A DNA stretch of 55,393 nucleotides from an uncultured Flavonifractor sp. (GCF_944385615.1 NZ_CALWXV010000011.1:1-55393), one strand, 5' to 3'. Positions 26,497-36,397 are shown, counted from the first letter of the stretch. Notes: generated by a model not told the origin, from the sequence alone. Made by a program: numbers and translations.

Positions 26497-27936
26497 ATGA
26501 AGCTGAATGACGTGCTGGCGGGAGTGCCCCTCACCGCCCGGCAGATCCAGGACGTGGAAATCACCGGCATATGCTATGACACCCGAACCATGATCCCCGG
26601 CTGCCTGTTTGTGGCGCTGCCGGGCTATAAGACCGATGGACATAAATTTATCCAGACCGCTCTGGACAAGGGGGCGGCGGCGGTACTCTGCCGCCGCCCT
26701 CCGGAGGGAGCGGGGCCCTGGCTGGCAACCCCAGACCCGCGGGCCGCTCTGGCGGCGGTCTCGGCCAACTGGTTCGGCCACCCGGCCAGAGAGTTGACGG
26801 TGCTGGCGGTGACCGGCACCAATGGCAAGACCACCACCACCTATCTGCTGAAAGCCATGCTGGAGGGCGTGCTGGGGGCCAAAGTGGGGCTCATCGGCAC
26901 CAACCAGAACATGGTGGGCGGGGAAGTGCTCCCCGCCCACCGCACCACCCCGGAATCCTGGGAGGTGCAGAAGCTGCTGCGGGAGATGGCGGACGCCGGG
27001 TGCAGCCATGTGGTGATGGAGGCGTCCTCCCACGCTCTGGTGCTCCACCGGCTGGACGGAATCCGGTTCCGAACCGGTATTTTTACCAACTTGACCCAGG
27101 ACCATTTGGATTTCCACCACACCATGGAGGCATACCGCCAGGCCAAGGGGCTGCTCTTCCGGCAATGCGACCAGGCGGTGCTCAATTTAGACGACGAGGC
27201 GGGACGGTATTATGCCGATACCGTCCCCTGTCCTGCCGTTACCTATTCCGAGTGCCGGGACGAGGCGGACCTTACCGCCAAAAACCTGCGGCTTTTTCCC
27301 GACCGGGTGGAATTTGAGGCGGTGACCATGCAGGCCATCGCCCGGGTAAAACTGCCCATCCCCGGCGGCTTTACCATCTACAACGCCCTGGGCGTCATCG
27401 CCTGCGGGCTGACCCTGGGGCTGCCTCTGGGGGAGATCGCCGCCTCTCTGGCCAAGGCCCAGGGGGTGAAGGGCCGCATTGAGGTGGTGCCCGTTCCGGC
27501 GGACTATACGGTGCTCATCGACTATGCCCACACCCCGGACGCCCTGGAGAACATCCTGACCACCGTCCGGGATTTTACCAAAGGGCGGGTGATCTGCCTG
27601 TTTGGCTGCGGCGGCGACCGGGACCGGTCCAAGCGGCCCCAGATGGGGGCCATTGCCGGGCAGCTGTCCGATGTGGCGGTGGTCACCTCCGACAACCCCC
27701 GCACCGAGGACCCCCAGGCCATCATTCGGGACATTCTGGCGGGGATGGAGGGTACCCCGGCTCAGCGCCATGTGGAGCCCGACCGGCGGAAGGCCATCCC
27801 TCTGGCCCTGTCCCTGGCCCGGACCGGAGACACAGTGGTGCTGGCGGGCAAGGGACACGAGACCTATCAGGAGATCAACGGCGTGGAATACCATCTGGAT
27901 GAGCGGGAGGAAGTCTCCGCCTTTTTCACAAAATAG
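26497..27936 (+). CDS. murE: UDP-MurNAc-tripeptide synthetase MurE
   Basis: A 479-residue Mur ligase. The ATP loop VTGTNGKTTTTYLL is near residue 107, and the C-terminal ligase domain contains DNPR (near 405), the motif that selects meso-diaminopimelate as third residue, so the organism probably makes meso-DAP peptidoglycan. The ATG at 26497 is preferred over GTG at 26491 because of its spacing from GCGGGGT. It follows the PBP by 42 bases. murF, which normally comes next, is absent. Confidence 0.95.
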   Translation: MKLNDVLAGVPLTARQIQDVEITGICYDTRTMIPGCLFVALPGYKTDGHKFIQTALDKGAAAVLCRRPPEGAGPWLATPDPRAALAAVSANWFGHPARELTVLAVTGTNGKTTTTYLLKAMLEGVLGAKVGLIGTNQNMVGGEVLPAHRTTPESWEVQKLLREMADAGCSHVVMEASSHALVLHRLDGIRFRTGIFTNLTQDHLDFHHTMEAYRQAKGLLFRQCDQAVLNLDDEAGRYYADTVPCPAVTYSECRDEADLTAKNLRLFPDRVEFEAVTMQAIARVKLPIPGGFTIYNALGVIACGLTLGLPLGEIAASLAKAQGVKGRIEVVPVPADYTVLIDYAHTPDALENILTTVRDFTKGRVICLFGCGGDRDRSKRPQMGAIAGQLSDVAVVTSDNPRTEDPQAIIRDILAGMEGTPAQRHVEPDRRKAIPLALSLARTGDTVVLAGKGHETYQEINGVEYHLDEREEVSAFFTK

Positions 27937-28056
27937 CGCCGGAAGTTTGTTGCATTTGTAGAGTGGAAACAAGGGACAGTCTGTGATAAAATACCACGTT
28001 GGTCCATTTACACGGACAAAAATCGGCTGTGAGAGGCTTTGGAGGTTGCAAAAGAG

Positions 28057-29037
28057 ATGTTGAGGATCGTCATCAGCTGCCTGATCGGATTTGTGGTGGC
28101 CGCACTGGCGGGAAAGGCCCTGATTCCCATGCTGCGGCGCATGAAGGCTGGGCAGTCCATCAAGGAGATCGGCCCCACCTGGCATATGTCCAAACAGGGC
28201 ACCCCCACCATGGGCGGGCTTATGTTCATCATCGCCGCCATCGTGGCGGTGGCCGCTCTGGGGTGGCAGGACTTTGCCGCAGGAAGATTTGGCGGCGGCT
28301 TTGTCCTGGTGTTTGCTCTGGTATTTGGGATTATCGGCTACATTGACGACTATTTTAAAGTAAAAAAGCATGAGAATACCGGCCTGACCGCCCCCCAGAA
28401 GTTTCTCCTTCAGCTGGCGGCGGCCATTCTCTTCACGGTGCTGATGCGCAATTTTGGTTATCTGACCCCCGATCTGTACATTCCCTTTTTCAATGTGACG
28501 CTGTCGGTGCCCTGGCCCTTGTACATGGTGTTCGCCGCCTTTGTCATGGTGGGCTGCGTCAACGCTGTCAACATCACCGATGGCATCGACGGTCTGGCCA
28601 GCGGCGTCACCATGCCGGTGATGCTCTTCTTCACGGCAGTGGCCTGCTGGTGGGAACACTACGAGCTGGGGATTTTCTCCGCTGCTCTGCTGGGCGGTCT
28701 GCTGGGATTTCTGATCTACAATTTCCACCCCGCCAAGGTGTTCATGGGGGACACTGGCTCCCTCTTCCTGGGCGGCGCGGTGTGCGGTCTGGCCTTTGCG
28801 CTGGACATTCCCCTGGTGCTGATTCTGGTGGGAATTATCTACATTGCGGAAACTTTATCTGATATTATACAGGTTGGATACTTCAAGCTCACCCACGGCA
28901 AGCGGATTTTCCGTATGGCTCCCCTCCACCACCATCTGGAGATGGGCGGCTGGAGCGAGGTGAAGCTCTTCTGCGTGTTTACCGGGATCACCCTGGTTAT
29001 GTGCGTACTGGCGTTCTGGGGGGTCATGTACCGCTGA
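28057..29037 (+). CDS. mraY: Phospho-MurNAc-pentapeptide translocase MraY
   Basis: A 326-residue polytopic membrane enzyme that makes lipid I. It shows GPTWHMSKQGTPTMGG near residue 40, GYIDDYFKV near 96 (catalytic aspartates), NITDGIDGLASG near 178 and the HHHLEMGGW motif near 290. The ATG at 28057 lies 11 bases from GGAGG. The 120-base gap before it contains only a weak possible promoter. Confidence 0.96.
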   Translation: MLRIVISCLIGFVVAALAGKALIPMLRRMKAGQSIKEIGPTWHMSKQGTPTMGGLMFIIAAIVAVAALGWQDFAAGRFGGGFVLVFALVFGIIGYIDDYFKVKKHENTGLTAPQKFLLQLAAAILFTVLMRNFGYLTPDLYIPFFNVTLSVPWPLYMVFAAFVMVGCVNAVNITDGIDGLASGVTMPVMLFFTAVACWWEHYELGIFSAALLGGLLGFLIYNFHPAKVFMGDTGSLFLGGAVCGLAFALDIPLVLILVGIIYIAETLSDIIQVGYFKLTHGKRIFRMAPLHHHLEMGGWSEVKLFCVFTGITLVMCVLAFWGVMYR

Positions 29038-29073
29038 GAACGGATGGAAAGCCGGTAAGGAGGTGACGGAGCC

Positions 29074-30285
29074 ATGACAAAACGCAGGCGGGACCTGACC
29101 GTATTGCAGCAGCTGTCCCGCGGACCCATTGACATTCCGTTTCTGATGCTGGTGGTGATCCTGACGGCCATCGGCGTGGTCGCGGTGTTCTCCGCCTCCT
29201 ACCCTACCGCCATGAACGAGGGGCTCAATCCGGCCAACTATTTTATCAAGCAGGCCGGATTCGGTGTGGTTGGCCTGGTTGCCATGTACCTAATCTCCAA
29301 GATCAACTATCAGACCTTCCGGGGCCTGTCCATCTTTGTGCTGGGTGTTTCCATTGTGCTGCTGGTGCTGGTGCTTCCCTTTGGCTATGGCCGGAGCACC
29401 GTGGGCGCCCAGCGCTGGATCAGCCTGCCCATCATCGGCGGTTTCCAGCCTTCGGAGATCGCCAAGGTAGGCGTCATCATGTACTTTGCCGCCCGCCTGT
29501 CCAAGCGCAACACCGAAAAGCATAAGCGGCTCCCGCCCCGCCATCCGCTCAGCGGCCTTTATGCCTGGATGGATGAAAAGGGCGTGCTGGAGCCCATCCC
29601 GTATTTTCTGATTTTGGGCGTTGTGGCTATTTTGATGCTGATGGAGCCCCACATGTCCGGTACCATTCTGGTGCTGGTGGGCGGGGCGTCGGTGCTCTTT
29701 GCCGCCGGGATCAAGCTCTACTGGTTCGTTGGCGGCGGCACCCTGGCGGCAGCCGGCCTGTTCTTCATTATGACCCAGACCAGCTACATGGCCACCCGTC
29801 TGGCCATCTGGAAGGACCCGTGGAACGACGGCATGAACGGACGGGATAAGGGCTTCCAGATCATTCAGTCCCTGTATGCCATCGGCTCCGGCGGTCTGCT
29901 GGGTGTTGGATTTGGGAAGAGCAGACAGAAATTCCTCTACTTGCCTGAGTCGGAGAACGACTATATTTTTTCCATCTGGTGTGAGGAGATGGGCTTTGTA
30001 GGAGCGGCCATTGTAATTATTCTGTTTATCCTTCTGGTGATCCGGGGCTACTGGATCGCCGTCCACGCCCGGGACCGGTTCGGCGCTCTGCTGGTGGTGG
30101 GTATCACCACCCTGACGGCGGTGCAGGTCTTTCTGAACATCTCTGTGGTTACCAACCTGATCCCCTCCACCGGTATCTCTCTGCCCTTCTTCAGCTACGG
30201 CGGTACGGCCCTGATGATCCAGCTGGCGGAGATGGGGATGGTGCTATCCGTATCCAGGCAAATCCCAGCGCCCAAACAGGAGTAG
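29074..30285 (+). CDS. ftsW: SEDS-family peptidoglycan polymerase FtsW
   Basis: A 403-residue multipass SEDS protein: FSASYPTAMNEG after the first helix, PSEIAKVGVIMYFA near residue 128, YLPESENDYIFSIWCEEMGF near 288 and SLPFFSYGGTALMIQ near 368. It polymerises septal glycan together with the class B PBP upstream. AAGGAGG precedes the ATG. In many Firmicutes murD lies between mraY and ftsW; here they are 36 bases apart with nothing between. Confidence 0.95.
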   Translation: MTKRRRDLTVLQQLSRGPIDIPFLMLVVILTAIGVVAVFSASYPTAMNEGLNPANYFIKQAGFGVVGLVAMYLISKINYQTFRGLSIFVLGVSIVLLVLVLPFGYGRSTVGAQRWISLPIIGGFQPSEIAKVGVIMYFAARLSKRNTEKHKRLPPRHPLSGLYAWMDEKGVLEPIPYFLILGVVAILMLMEPHMSGTILVLVGGASVLFAAGIKLYWFVGGGTLAAAGLFFIMTQTSYMATRLAIWKDPWNDGMNGRDKGFQIIQSLYAIGSGGLLGVGFGKSRQKFLYLPESENDYIFSIWCEEMGFVGAAIVIILFILLVIRGYWIAVHARDRFGALLVVGITTLTAVQVFLNISVVTNLIPSTGISLPFFSYGGTALMIQLAEMGMVLSVSRQIPAPKQE

Positions 30286-30470
30286 AACAATCTAGGGGGC
30301 ATCCAATGCCCCCTAGATATGAGCCTGCGTGCCGGCGAAGCCGGCGACTTGGCTCAATACCCCCGGTTTCGCGCCCTGTGGCGCGGGTCGAGGTGTCTTT
30401 CCGGGAAGTGAATTCCCGGAAAGACAGAATTTCAATTTCTTTTATCCGCAGGCGGTCGGAGACCGTCCCT
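30286..30470 (+). repeat. Hairpin-rich intergenic block between ftsW and murG
   Basis: Four strong stem-loops follow the ftsW stop: an 11-bp stem with CCA loop (30292-30316), GCCGGC-GAA-GCCGGC within an outer GAGCC/GGCTC (30321-30355), CGCGCC-CTGT-GGCGCG (30370-30385), and a 13-bp stem with loop GTGAA (30395-30425). A weaker hairpin follows near 30452. The last strong stem shares the GGAA-GTGAA-TTCC tip seen in the block at 18004-18016. Confidence 0.75.
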
Positions 30471-30497
30471 ACTTTATGAGGAGGGGAAAAAACGCCA

Positions 30498-31631
30498 ATG
30501 AAAATCCTCTTTACCTGCGGCGGGACCGCAGGCCATGTGAATCCCGCCGTGGCCCTGGCTCAGATGTTTCAGGCCCGCAATCCGGGGTGTGAGGTGCTCT
30601 TTGTGGGGGCGGACGGCGGCATGGAGACCAGGCTGGTGCCCAAGGAGGGCTACCCCATTGAGACGGTGACCATCACCAACTTCCATCGCTCCCTCACTCC
30701 GGCGGCCATCGGGCACAACCTCAAAACCTTGCTGAACATGAATAAATCCAAAAAGCAGGCCAACGCCATTCTAGACCGGTTCCGGCCCGATTTGGTGGTG
30801 GGCACCGGAGGCTACGCCTCCTATCCGGTGGTCAACGCGGCGGCGGCCCGAGGCATCCCCACCGCCGTTCACGAGTCCAACGCTGTCCCCGGTCTTACCA
30901 CCAAGACCCTGTCCAAGGTGGTGGACGTGGTGATGGTAGGCTTTGAGGAGAGCCGCAGCCACTACGACGACCCCTCCAAGGTGGTGGTCACCGGCACTCC
31001 GGTACGGGAGGACTTCTTCCGCTATAACCGGAAGGAGGCCCGGGCCAAGCTGGGCTTCACCGACGACCGGCCTTTGGTGGTTTCGGTGTGGGGCAGTCTG
31101 GGAGCCAAGGTGATGAACGACCAGATCACCCAGTGCATCGCCCTGGAGTGTCAGAACGGCGCTCCCTGGCGGCATATCCACGGGGCGGGCCGCAATTACC
31201 AGCAGGTGCTGGACGGCCTGAAGGGGAAGGGGATCAACCTGACCCAATACCCCGGCGTGGAGGTGCGGCAGTACATCTATGATATGCCTTTGGTGATGGC
31301 GGCGGCCGACCTGGTGCTGTGCCGGGCAGGGGCCTCCACCATTGCGGAGCTCACCGCCATTGCCCGGCCGGCGGTGCTGGTGCCCTCCCCCAACGTGGTG
31401 GCCGACCACCAGACCAAGAACGCCCGGGTGCTGGCCAACGCCGGGGGGGCAGTGCTCCTGCCGGAGAGCGAGTCCAGCGGCGAAAAGCTGTACCATCTGG
31501 TAGGGCAGCTGCTGGACGACCAGAGCCGCCGGGACAGCATGAGCCGCGCCCTGCGGGAGATGGGTTCTCCCGACGCCGCGGAAAAAATTTACCAGACCCT
31601 GAAGGAATTGCTGGAAAAGCGGGCAAAATGA
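30498..31631 (+). CDS. murG: UDP-GlcNAc transferase MurG
   Basis: A 377-residue GT-B glycosyltransferase that converts lipid I to lipid II at the inner membrane face. GGTAGHVNPAVALAQ near residue 9 is the lipid-substrate loop, VGTGGYASYPVVNAA near 95 and RAGASTIAELTAI near 277 bind UDP-GlcNAc. Its ribosome site (GAGGGG) comes after the hairpin block that separates it from ftsW. Confidence 0.96.
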   Translation: MKILFTCGGTAGHVNPAVALAQMFQARNPGCEVLFVGADGGMETRLVPKEGYPIETVTITNFHRSLTPAAIGHNLKTLLNMNKSKKQANAILDRFRPDLVVGTGGYASYPVVNAAAARGIPTAVHESNAVPGLTTKTLSKVVDVVMVGFEESRSHYDDPSKVVVTGTPVREDFFRYNRKEARAKLGFTDDRPLVVSVWGSLGAKVMNDQITQCIALECQNGAPWRHIHGAGRNYQQVLDGLKGKGINLTQYPGVEVRQYIYDMPLVMAAADLVLCRAGASTIAELTAIARPAVLVPSPNVVADHQTKNARVLANAGGAVLLPESESSGEKLYHLVGQLLDDQSRRDSMSRALREMGSPDAAEKIYQTLKELLEKRAK

Positions 31632-31711
31632 ACCGGCCTTTCCTCCGACGCATAGGATGGCATACATAAGAGCCCGGGGGCTCTAAATCCTAACTGCGGA
31701 GGATGGAAGCT

Positions 31712-32959
31712 ATGTGTGCATATATCGTAGAGGGCGGACGGGCGTTACAGGGCTGTGTACAGGTCCACGGAGCAAAAAACAGCGTTTTGCCCATCCTGGC
31801 GGCCTGTCTCCTGGCTCCGGGGGCCTGTGTGATCCAGAATTGTCCCCGCCTCTCCGATGTGGAGGCATCCCTGGCCATCCTGCGCCACCTGGGCTGTCGG
31901 GCAGAGCGGGAGGGGGACGCGGTGGTGGTGGACGCTTCCGCCCCCACCCGGTTCGACGTGCCCGACGCCCTCATGCGGGAGATGCGCTCCTCTGTTATCT
32001 TTCTGGGGGCCATTCTGGGTCGCATGGGACAGGCACAGATGTGCGCCCCCGGCGGCTGTGAGCTGGGACCCCGGCCCATCGACCTGCACCTGGCCGCCAT
32101 CCGCGCCCTGGGGGGCAGGGTGGAGGAGGAGGGGGGCGGCCTGTCCTGCTCCGGGCAGCTCCATGGGGCGGATATCGTCCTTTCTCTGCCCAGTGTGGGG
32201 GCCACCGAGAACGCTATGCTGGCGGCGGTGTGCGCCCAGGGGATCACCACCATCACCAACGCCGCCCGGGAGCCGGAAATCGTTGATCTTCAGGGATTTT
32301 TACAGACTCTGGGGGCCAAGGTCCGGGGAGCGGGCAGCTCGGTCATCACCGTGGAAGGAGGGGTTCCCCTCCACGGCGGGGCCTACCGGGTCATGGGGGA
32401 CCGGATCGTGGCCGCCACCTATCTGACCGCTGCTGCTGCGGCGGGGGGCAGCGTGGAGGTCACCGGGGTGGACTGGCGCACCCTGTCTACGGTGACGGCG
32501 GTGCTGAAAGAGGCCGGCTGCCGGGTGAAAAGCGAAGACCAGCGGATCTGCCTCCAGACCGACGGCCCTCTGAAGGGGGTGCGCCCGGTGCGCACCGCCC
32601 CCTATCCCGGTTTTCCCACCGACGCCCAGGCGCCGCTGATGGCCGCTCTGGCCAGGGGAACCGGCTGTACGGTTTTTGTGGAAAACATGTTTGAAAGCCG
32701 CTACCGCCATGTGGATGAGCTGATCCGCATGGGGGCGGACATCCGGGTGGAGGGCCGGGTGGCTGTGGTGTACGGGGCCTCCCGGCTCCATGGGGCCTCC
32801 GTCCTGGCCTCCGACCTGCGGGGCGGGGCCGCCCTGGTGGTGGCTGCTCTGGGCGCGGAAGGGAAAAGCACCATCACCGGACTGCACCACATCGACCGGG
32901 GCTATCAGTCCCTGGAGTACGACTTACAGCGTCTGGGGGCGGACATCCGGCGGGTATGA
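31712..32959 (+). CDS. murA: UDP-N-acetylglucosamine 1-carboxyvinyltransferase MurA
   Basis: A 415-residue enolpyruvyl transferase, first committed step of peptidoglycan synthesis. KNSVLPILAA near residue 19 and the catalytic-cysteine loop APGGCELGPRPIDLH near 111 are intact, so fosfomycin sensitivity is expected from the family. The ATG at 31712 is 9 bases from GGAGG; the ATG at 31703 overlaps that site. murA is not usually between murG and divIB, so this is a local rearrangement of the cluster. Confidence 0.95.
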   Translation: MCAYIVEGGRALQGCVQVHGAKNSVLPILAACLLAPGACVIQNCPRLSDVEASLAILRHLGCRAEREGDAVVVDASAPTRFDVPDALMREMRSSVIFLGAILGRMGQAQMCAPGGCELGPRPIDLHLAAIRALGGRVEEEGGGLSCSGQLHGADIVLSLPSVGATENAMLAAVCAQGITTITNAAREPEIVDLQGFLQTLGAKVRGAGSSVITVEGGVPLHGGAYRVMGDRIVAATYLTAAAAAGGSVEVTGVDWRTLSTVTAVLKEAGCRVKSEDQRICLQTDGPLKGVRPVRTAPYPGFPTDAQAPLMAALARGTGCTVFVENMFESRYRHVDELIRMGADIRVEGRVAVVYGASRLHGASVLASDLRGGAALVVAALGAEGKSTITGLHHIDRGYQSLEYDLQRLGADIRRV

Positions 32960-33049
32960 ATAGAAGTTTGAGAAAATCGTAAGAATTTCTTTTCAAAAAT
33001 TCAACGATTCTGTGTGAGGATAAAGAAAAAAGAACAGGAGATCGACAGA

Positions 33050-33976
33050 ATGGCGGCAAGACGAAACAGAGGAAGACGACGGCGGAACCGAGGGCGTTTT
33101 GGCGGCCTTTATAAGCTGTTGTCCATTCTGGTCATCTTTGCCGCCATTTTGATGGGCTGTATCATCTTTTTTCGGGCCAATACCATGGTGGTGACGGGCA
33201 ACTCCCGGTACACCCAGGAGGAGATCATTGCCGCCGCCGGGGTAGAACAGGGGGACAACCTGTTTACCCTCAATAAATATCAGATCGCCGGACGGATCTT
33301 GACCCAGCTGCCCTATGTGGACGATGTGACCATCAGCCGCAAGCTCCCCGACACCCTGATCTTTGAGGTGACTGAGAGCGCCGGTGTGGCTTGGGTGGAG
33401 AGCGGCGGGTCCTACTGGCTGCTCAACGGCAGCTGTAAACTGCTGGAGATGGGGGACGCCACGCTGACAAAGGACAAGCCCCAGCTGCTGGGGCTAACCC
33501 CGGTGAATCCCTCGGTGGGCAACACCCTGACTGTGGCTGCGGAGGAGCAGGACAAACTGGAACGGCTCCAGGCCTTTCTGGAGGCCATCCAGGCCCGGGG
33601 CATGACAGGCAGCCTGACGGCTTTCCTGGATCTGAGCTCCGGCAATGAGATCCGGTTTGGATACGGAGAAAATCTGACGGTGGTCTTTCCGCTGAATGGA
33701 GATTTTGATGACGCCACTTATGAGCTCAAGCGCACCCTGGAGACCATGGACGAGCGGGGGATCACCCGCACCGGCACCTTGGATCTGAATTATGAAAGCC
33801 GGGAGGTCCATCTGCTGCCTGACCGGTGGATGCCCGAGGGGTGGAGCCCTCTGGAGGTCCCCACCGAGCCCGCCCAGCAGCAGACCGGGGGAGAGAGCAC
33901 AACCCAGGAAAACGGGGTGACAGAGCCCGTCCAAACGCCTGAGGTACCGGAGCAGGCGCCCGAGACGGAGGAATAA
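33050..33976 (+). CDS. divIB: Cell division protein DivIB/FtsQ
   Basis: A 308-residue bitopic protein: a very basic cytoplasmic tail (about 20 residues of Arg/Asn/Gly), one transmembrane helix (about 22-44) and a POTRA domain beginning NTMVVTGNSRYTQEEIIAAAGVEQG-like at about 48-115, then the beta domain and a Pro/Gln/Thr/Glu-rich tail. The start at 33050 has GGAG 9 bases upstream. It belongs to the FtsQ-FtsL-FtsB divisome scaffold. Confidence 0.9.
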   Translation: MAARRNRGRRRRNRGRFGGLYKLLSILVIFAAILMGCIIFFRANTMVVTGNSRYTQEEIIAAAGVEQGDNLFTLNKYQIAGRILTQLPYVDDVTISRKLPDTLIFEVTESAGVAWVESGGSYWLLNGSCKLLEMGDATLTKDKPQLLGLTPVNPSVGNTLTVAAEEQDKLERLQAFLEAIQARGMTGSLTAFLDLSSGNEIRFGYGENLTVVFPLNGDFDDATYELKRTLETMDERGITRTGTLDLNYESREVHLLPDRWMPEGWSPLEVPTEPAQQQTGGESTTQENGVTEPVQTPEVPEQAPETEE

Positions 33977-33992
33977 CAGCGAGGAGCGGATT

Positions 33993-34748
33993 ATGACGGG
34001 AAAGAGACGACGCAGCAAAGGCGAATTTGCGGTAGTGGTGGTGTGCATCATTGTGGGCTACCTGTTGGCGGCGCAGCTGCGCAGCGTGCGGCTCACCGGT
34101 GCGGCAGACGCCGCCAGTGCCAGCCGGCTGGAGACCTTGCAGGAGCTCTATAATGAGCAGAGCGAACAGAAGGACGCCCTGGAGGACCAGGTGGCCCAGC
34201 TGCAAAGCGAACTGAGCCATTACCGGGATCAGGCCGCCTCCGGCGATTCGGGCAGTGAGGCCCTGCGCCAGGAGGTGGAGCAGCTGGAGATCACCGCCGG
34301 GTATACCGATGTGGAGGGGCCGGGCGTGACCGTGATCCTGGAGGACTCCGCGCAGACCAATGTGACCGGCGACGAGGCCGATTATCTGATTCATGATAGC
34401 GACCTGCTCTCGGTGGTCAACGAACTGCGCTCGGCGGGAGCGGAGGCCATCTCCCTCAACGGAGAGCGGCTGCTGGCCACCAGTGAGATCCGCTGTACCG
34501 GCGCGGTGGTGACAGTCAACGGGCGGCGGTACGCCGCCCCCTATGTGATCTTCGCCATCGGAGACAGCGATACCCTGTACAGCGCCTTGACCATGCGCAA
34601 TGGGGTGGTGGATGTGCTCAGCCAGTGGGGAATCTCGGTGAAGGTGACCACCAGCGATTTGCTGCTCATCCCCAAGTACAATGGTACGGTGGAGTATCAC
34701 TATGCCAAAACAGCCGCGCCGGAGCCGCAGGAAGAGGGGGGAGAGTAA
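33993..34748 (+). CDS. DUF881 family protein
   Basis: A 251-residue protein with an N-terminal membrane helix (about 10-30), a coiled coil (about 40-85) and a C-terminal DUF881 domain (VEGPGVTVILEDSAQ near residue 107, VVNELRSAGAEAISLNGERL near 140). Homologues YlxW/YlxX are encoded between divIB and ftsZ in Bacillus with sbp, as here. Role in division or sporulation is not defined. GAGGAG precedes the ATG by 6 bases. Confidence 0.9.
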   Translation: MTGKRRRSKGEFAVVVVCIIVGYLLAAQLRSVRLTGAADAASASRLETLQELYNEQSEQKDALEDQVAQLQSELSHYRDQAASGDSGSEALRQEVEQLEITAGYTDVEGPGVTVILEDSAQTNVTGDEADYLIHDSDLLSVVNELRSAGAEAISLNGERLLATSEIRCTGAVVTVNGRRYAAPYVIFAIGDSDTLYSALTMRNGVVDVLSQWGISVKVTTSDLLLIPKYNGTVEYHYAKTAAPEPQEEGGE

Positions 34749-35138
34749 ATGCTGGAGTTGATTGGACTGCTGGTGGGTCTGGCGGCGGGCAGCCTGGTCC
34801 CATGGACCATCCCCAGCCAGTACTCCCTCTATGTGGCCGCCGGGCTGCTGGCGGCGTTGGACTCGGCCCTGGGCGGGTATTGCGCCCGGATCAAAGGGGA
34901 GTTTCACCTGCCGGTATTTCTGTCCGGTATCATCGGAAATGCCGCCATTGCCGCTTTTCTTACCTGGCTGGGACAGAAATTGGGCATCCCGCTGTACCTG
35001 GCCGCGGTGGTCGTTTTTGGCGCACGCATGTTTCAAAACTTTGCTAAAATCCGGCGGGAACTATTGACCTCGAAGCAAAAGAGAGATACAATAAATCAAC
35101 TAGATATAGTATCTTCCAGCCAGGAAGACCAGAAATAA
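34749..35138 (+). CDS. sbp: Small basic protein Sbp (DUF1290)
   Basis: A 129-residue membrane protein with three hydrophobic segments (about 3-20, 24-42, 55-75), including [23 protein letters not shown], the DUF1290 signature. It begins directly after the DUF881 stop. Its charged C-terminal tail is about 15 residues longer than the compact B. subtilis protein. Confidence 0.85.
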   Translation: MLELIGLLVGLAAGSLVPWTIPSQYSLYVAAGLLAALDSALGGYCARIKGEFHLPVFLSGIIGNAAIAAFLTWLGQKLGIPLYLAAVVVFGARMFQNFAKIRRELLTSKQKRDTINQLDIVSSSQEDQK

Positions 35139-35194
35139 GAGGGATTTTTTCTACGTGCCTTTTCACGAATACGTTCTACATAGGAGGAGCAGTT

Positions 35195-36310
35195 ATGGCG
35201 TTTGGACTGGATACCGGGCCGGACAACGTGGTTACCATTAAGGTAATCGGTGTTGGCGGCGGCGGTAATAACGTAGTCAACCGCATGGTAAAGACCGGAA
35301 CAAAGGGTGTTGATTTTATCGCTGTGAATACGGACAAGCAGGCGCTTGCCGTTTCCAGCGCTACTTTGAAGATTCAAATCGGTGAAAAGCTGACTGGCGG
35401 TCAGGGCGCCGGCAGCGACCCCGAGGTGGGCCGCAAGTCCGCTGAGGAGAGCCGCAGCGCCGTTTCCAAGGCCCTGGAGGACGCCGACATGGTGTTCATC
35501 ACCGCCGGTATGGGCGGCGGCACCGGTACCGGCGCGGCCCCCATTGTGGCCGATATCGCCAAAGAAATGGGGATCCTCACCGTAGGCGTGGTCACCAAGC
35601 CTTTCAACTTTGAAGGCCGCCGGCGGATGATGCAGGCGGAAAAGGGCATTGAGGAGCTGCGTACCCGAGTGGACAGCCTGGTCATCATCCCCAACGAGCG
35701 GCTGAAATTTGCCACTGACCAGAAGATCACCTTCCAGAATGCCTTTGAAATCGCCGATGATGTGCTGCGCCAGGCGGTGCAGTCCATCTCCGACCTGATT
35801 AAGAATACCGGCTTTATCAACCTGGACTTTGCCGACGTCACCGCCGTCATGCAGAACGCCGGTATGGCCCACATGGGCGTGGGCCGGGCTGCCGGGAAGA
35901 ACAAGGCCGAGGAGGCCGCCAAGATGGCCATTTCCAGCCCCCTGCTGGAGACCTCCATCAACGGCGCCAAGGGCGTGCTGGTCAACGTCACCGGCTCTGT
36001 GGACATCGGCCTGGAGGAAGTGGAGACCGCTGCCAACCTGGTACAGCAGGCCGCCCATCCCGACGCCCTCATCATCTTCGGCGCCGCCTTCGACGACACC
36101 CTGGAGGACGAGATCCGGGTCACTGTTATTGCCACCGGTTTTGAGGAGCTGGAGGGGGCCATGCCCAACAAGCCCTTCACCGCCGCGGCGGAGAAGAAGG
36201 CGGTGGCCCAGCAGCCTCAGACGGCTGCAAGCGGACAGCCCCAGCCTGCCGCTCCTGTTGAGGACGATCCCTTTGAGGATATCTTCAAGATCTTTAACCG
36301 AAATCACTGA
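35195..36310 (+). CDS. ftsZ: Cell division GTPase FtsZ
   Basis: A 371-residue tubulin homologue. The GTP signature [10 protein letters not shown] is near residue 108, VNTDKQAL near 48, and the C-terminal conserved tail [10 protein letters not shown], which recruits partner proteins, is at the end. It polymerises into the Z ring. AGGAGG precedes the ATG by 6 bases. ftsA is not next to it, as it usually is. Confidence 0.98.
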   Translation: MAFGLDTGPDNVVTIKVIGVGGGGNNVVNRMVKTGTKGVDFIAVNTDKQALAVSSATLKIQIGEKLTGGQGAGSDPEVGRKSAEESRSAVSKALEDADMVFITAGMGGGTGTGAAPIVADIAKEMGILTVGVVTKPFNFEGRRRMMQAEKGIEELRTRVDSLVIIPNERLKFATDQKITFQNAFEIADDVLRQAVQSISDLIKNTGFINLDFADVTAVMQNAGMAHMGVGRAAGKNKAEEAAKMAISSPLLETSINGAKGVLVNVTGSVDIGLEEVETAANLVQQAAHPDALIIFGAAFDDTLEDEIRVTVIATGFEELEGAMPNKPFTAAAEKKAVAQQPQTAASGQPQPAAPVEDDPFEDIFKIFNRNH

Positions 36311-36319
36311 GGTTCTCAT

Positions 36320-36356
36320 GGAGGGGCCGCCGCTACGCGGCGGACCCTCCTTTTCT
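36320..36356 (+). terminator. Terminator of the division cluster
   Basis: GGAGGG and CCCTCC enclose a 7-bp CCGCCGC/GCGGCGG stem with TAC loop, followed by TTTTCT. Confidence 0.9.
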
Positions 36357-36368
36357 ATGCCTCCAGGC

Positions 36369-36397
36369 TTGCAATCCGGCGGGAAATAGCATATAAT
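36369..36397 (+). promoter_or_regulatory. Promoter of corA
   Basis: TTGCAA (36369-36374), a 17-base spacer and a perfect TATAAT (36392-36397). The predicted start near 36404 leaves a leader of about 275 bases before corA. Confidence 0.85.

Noticed and set aside
27937-28056. Remnant of murF between murE and mraY
   Set aside because: The 120-base gap has no sequence that translates to Mur-ligase motifs in any frame.
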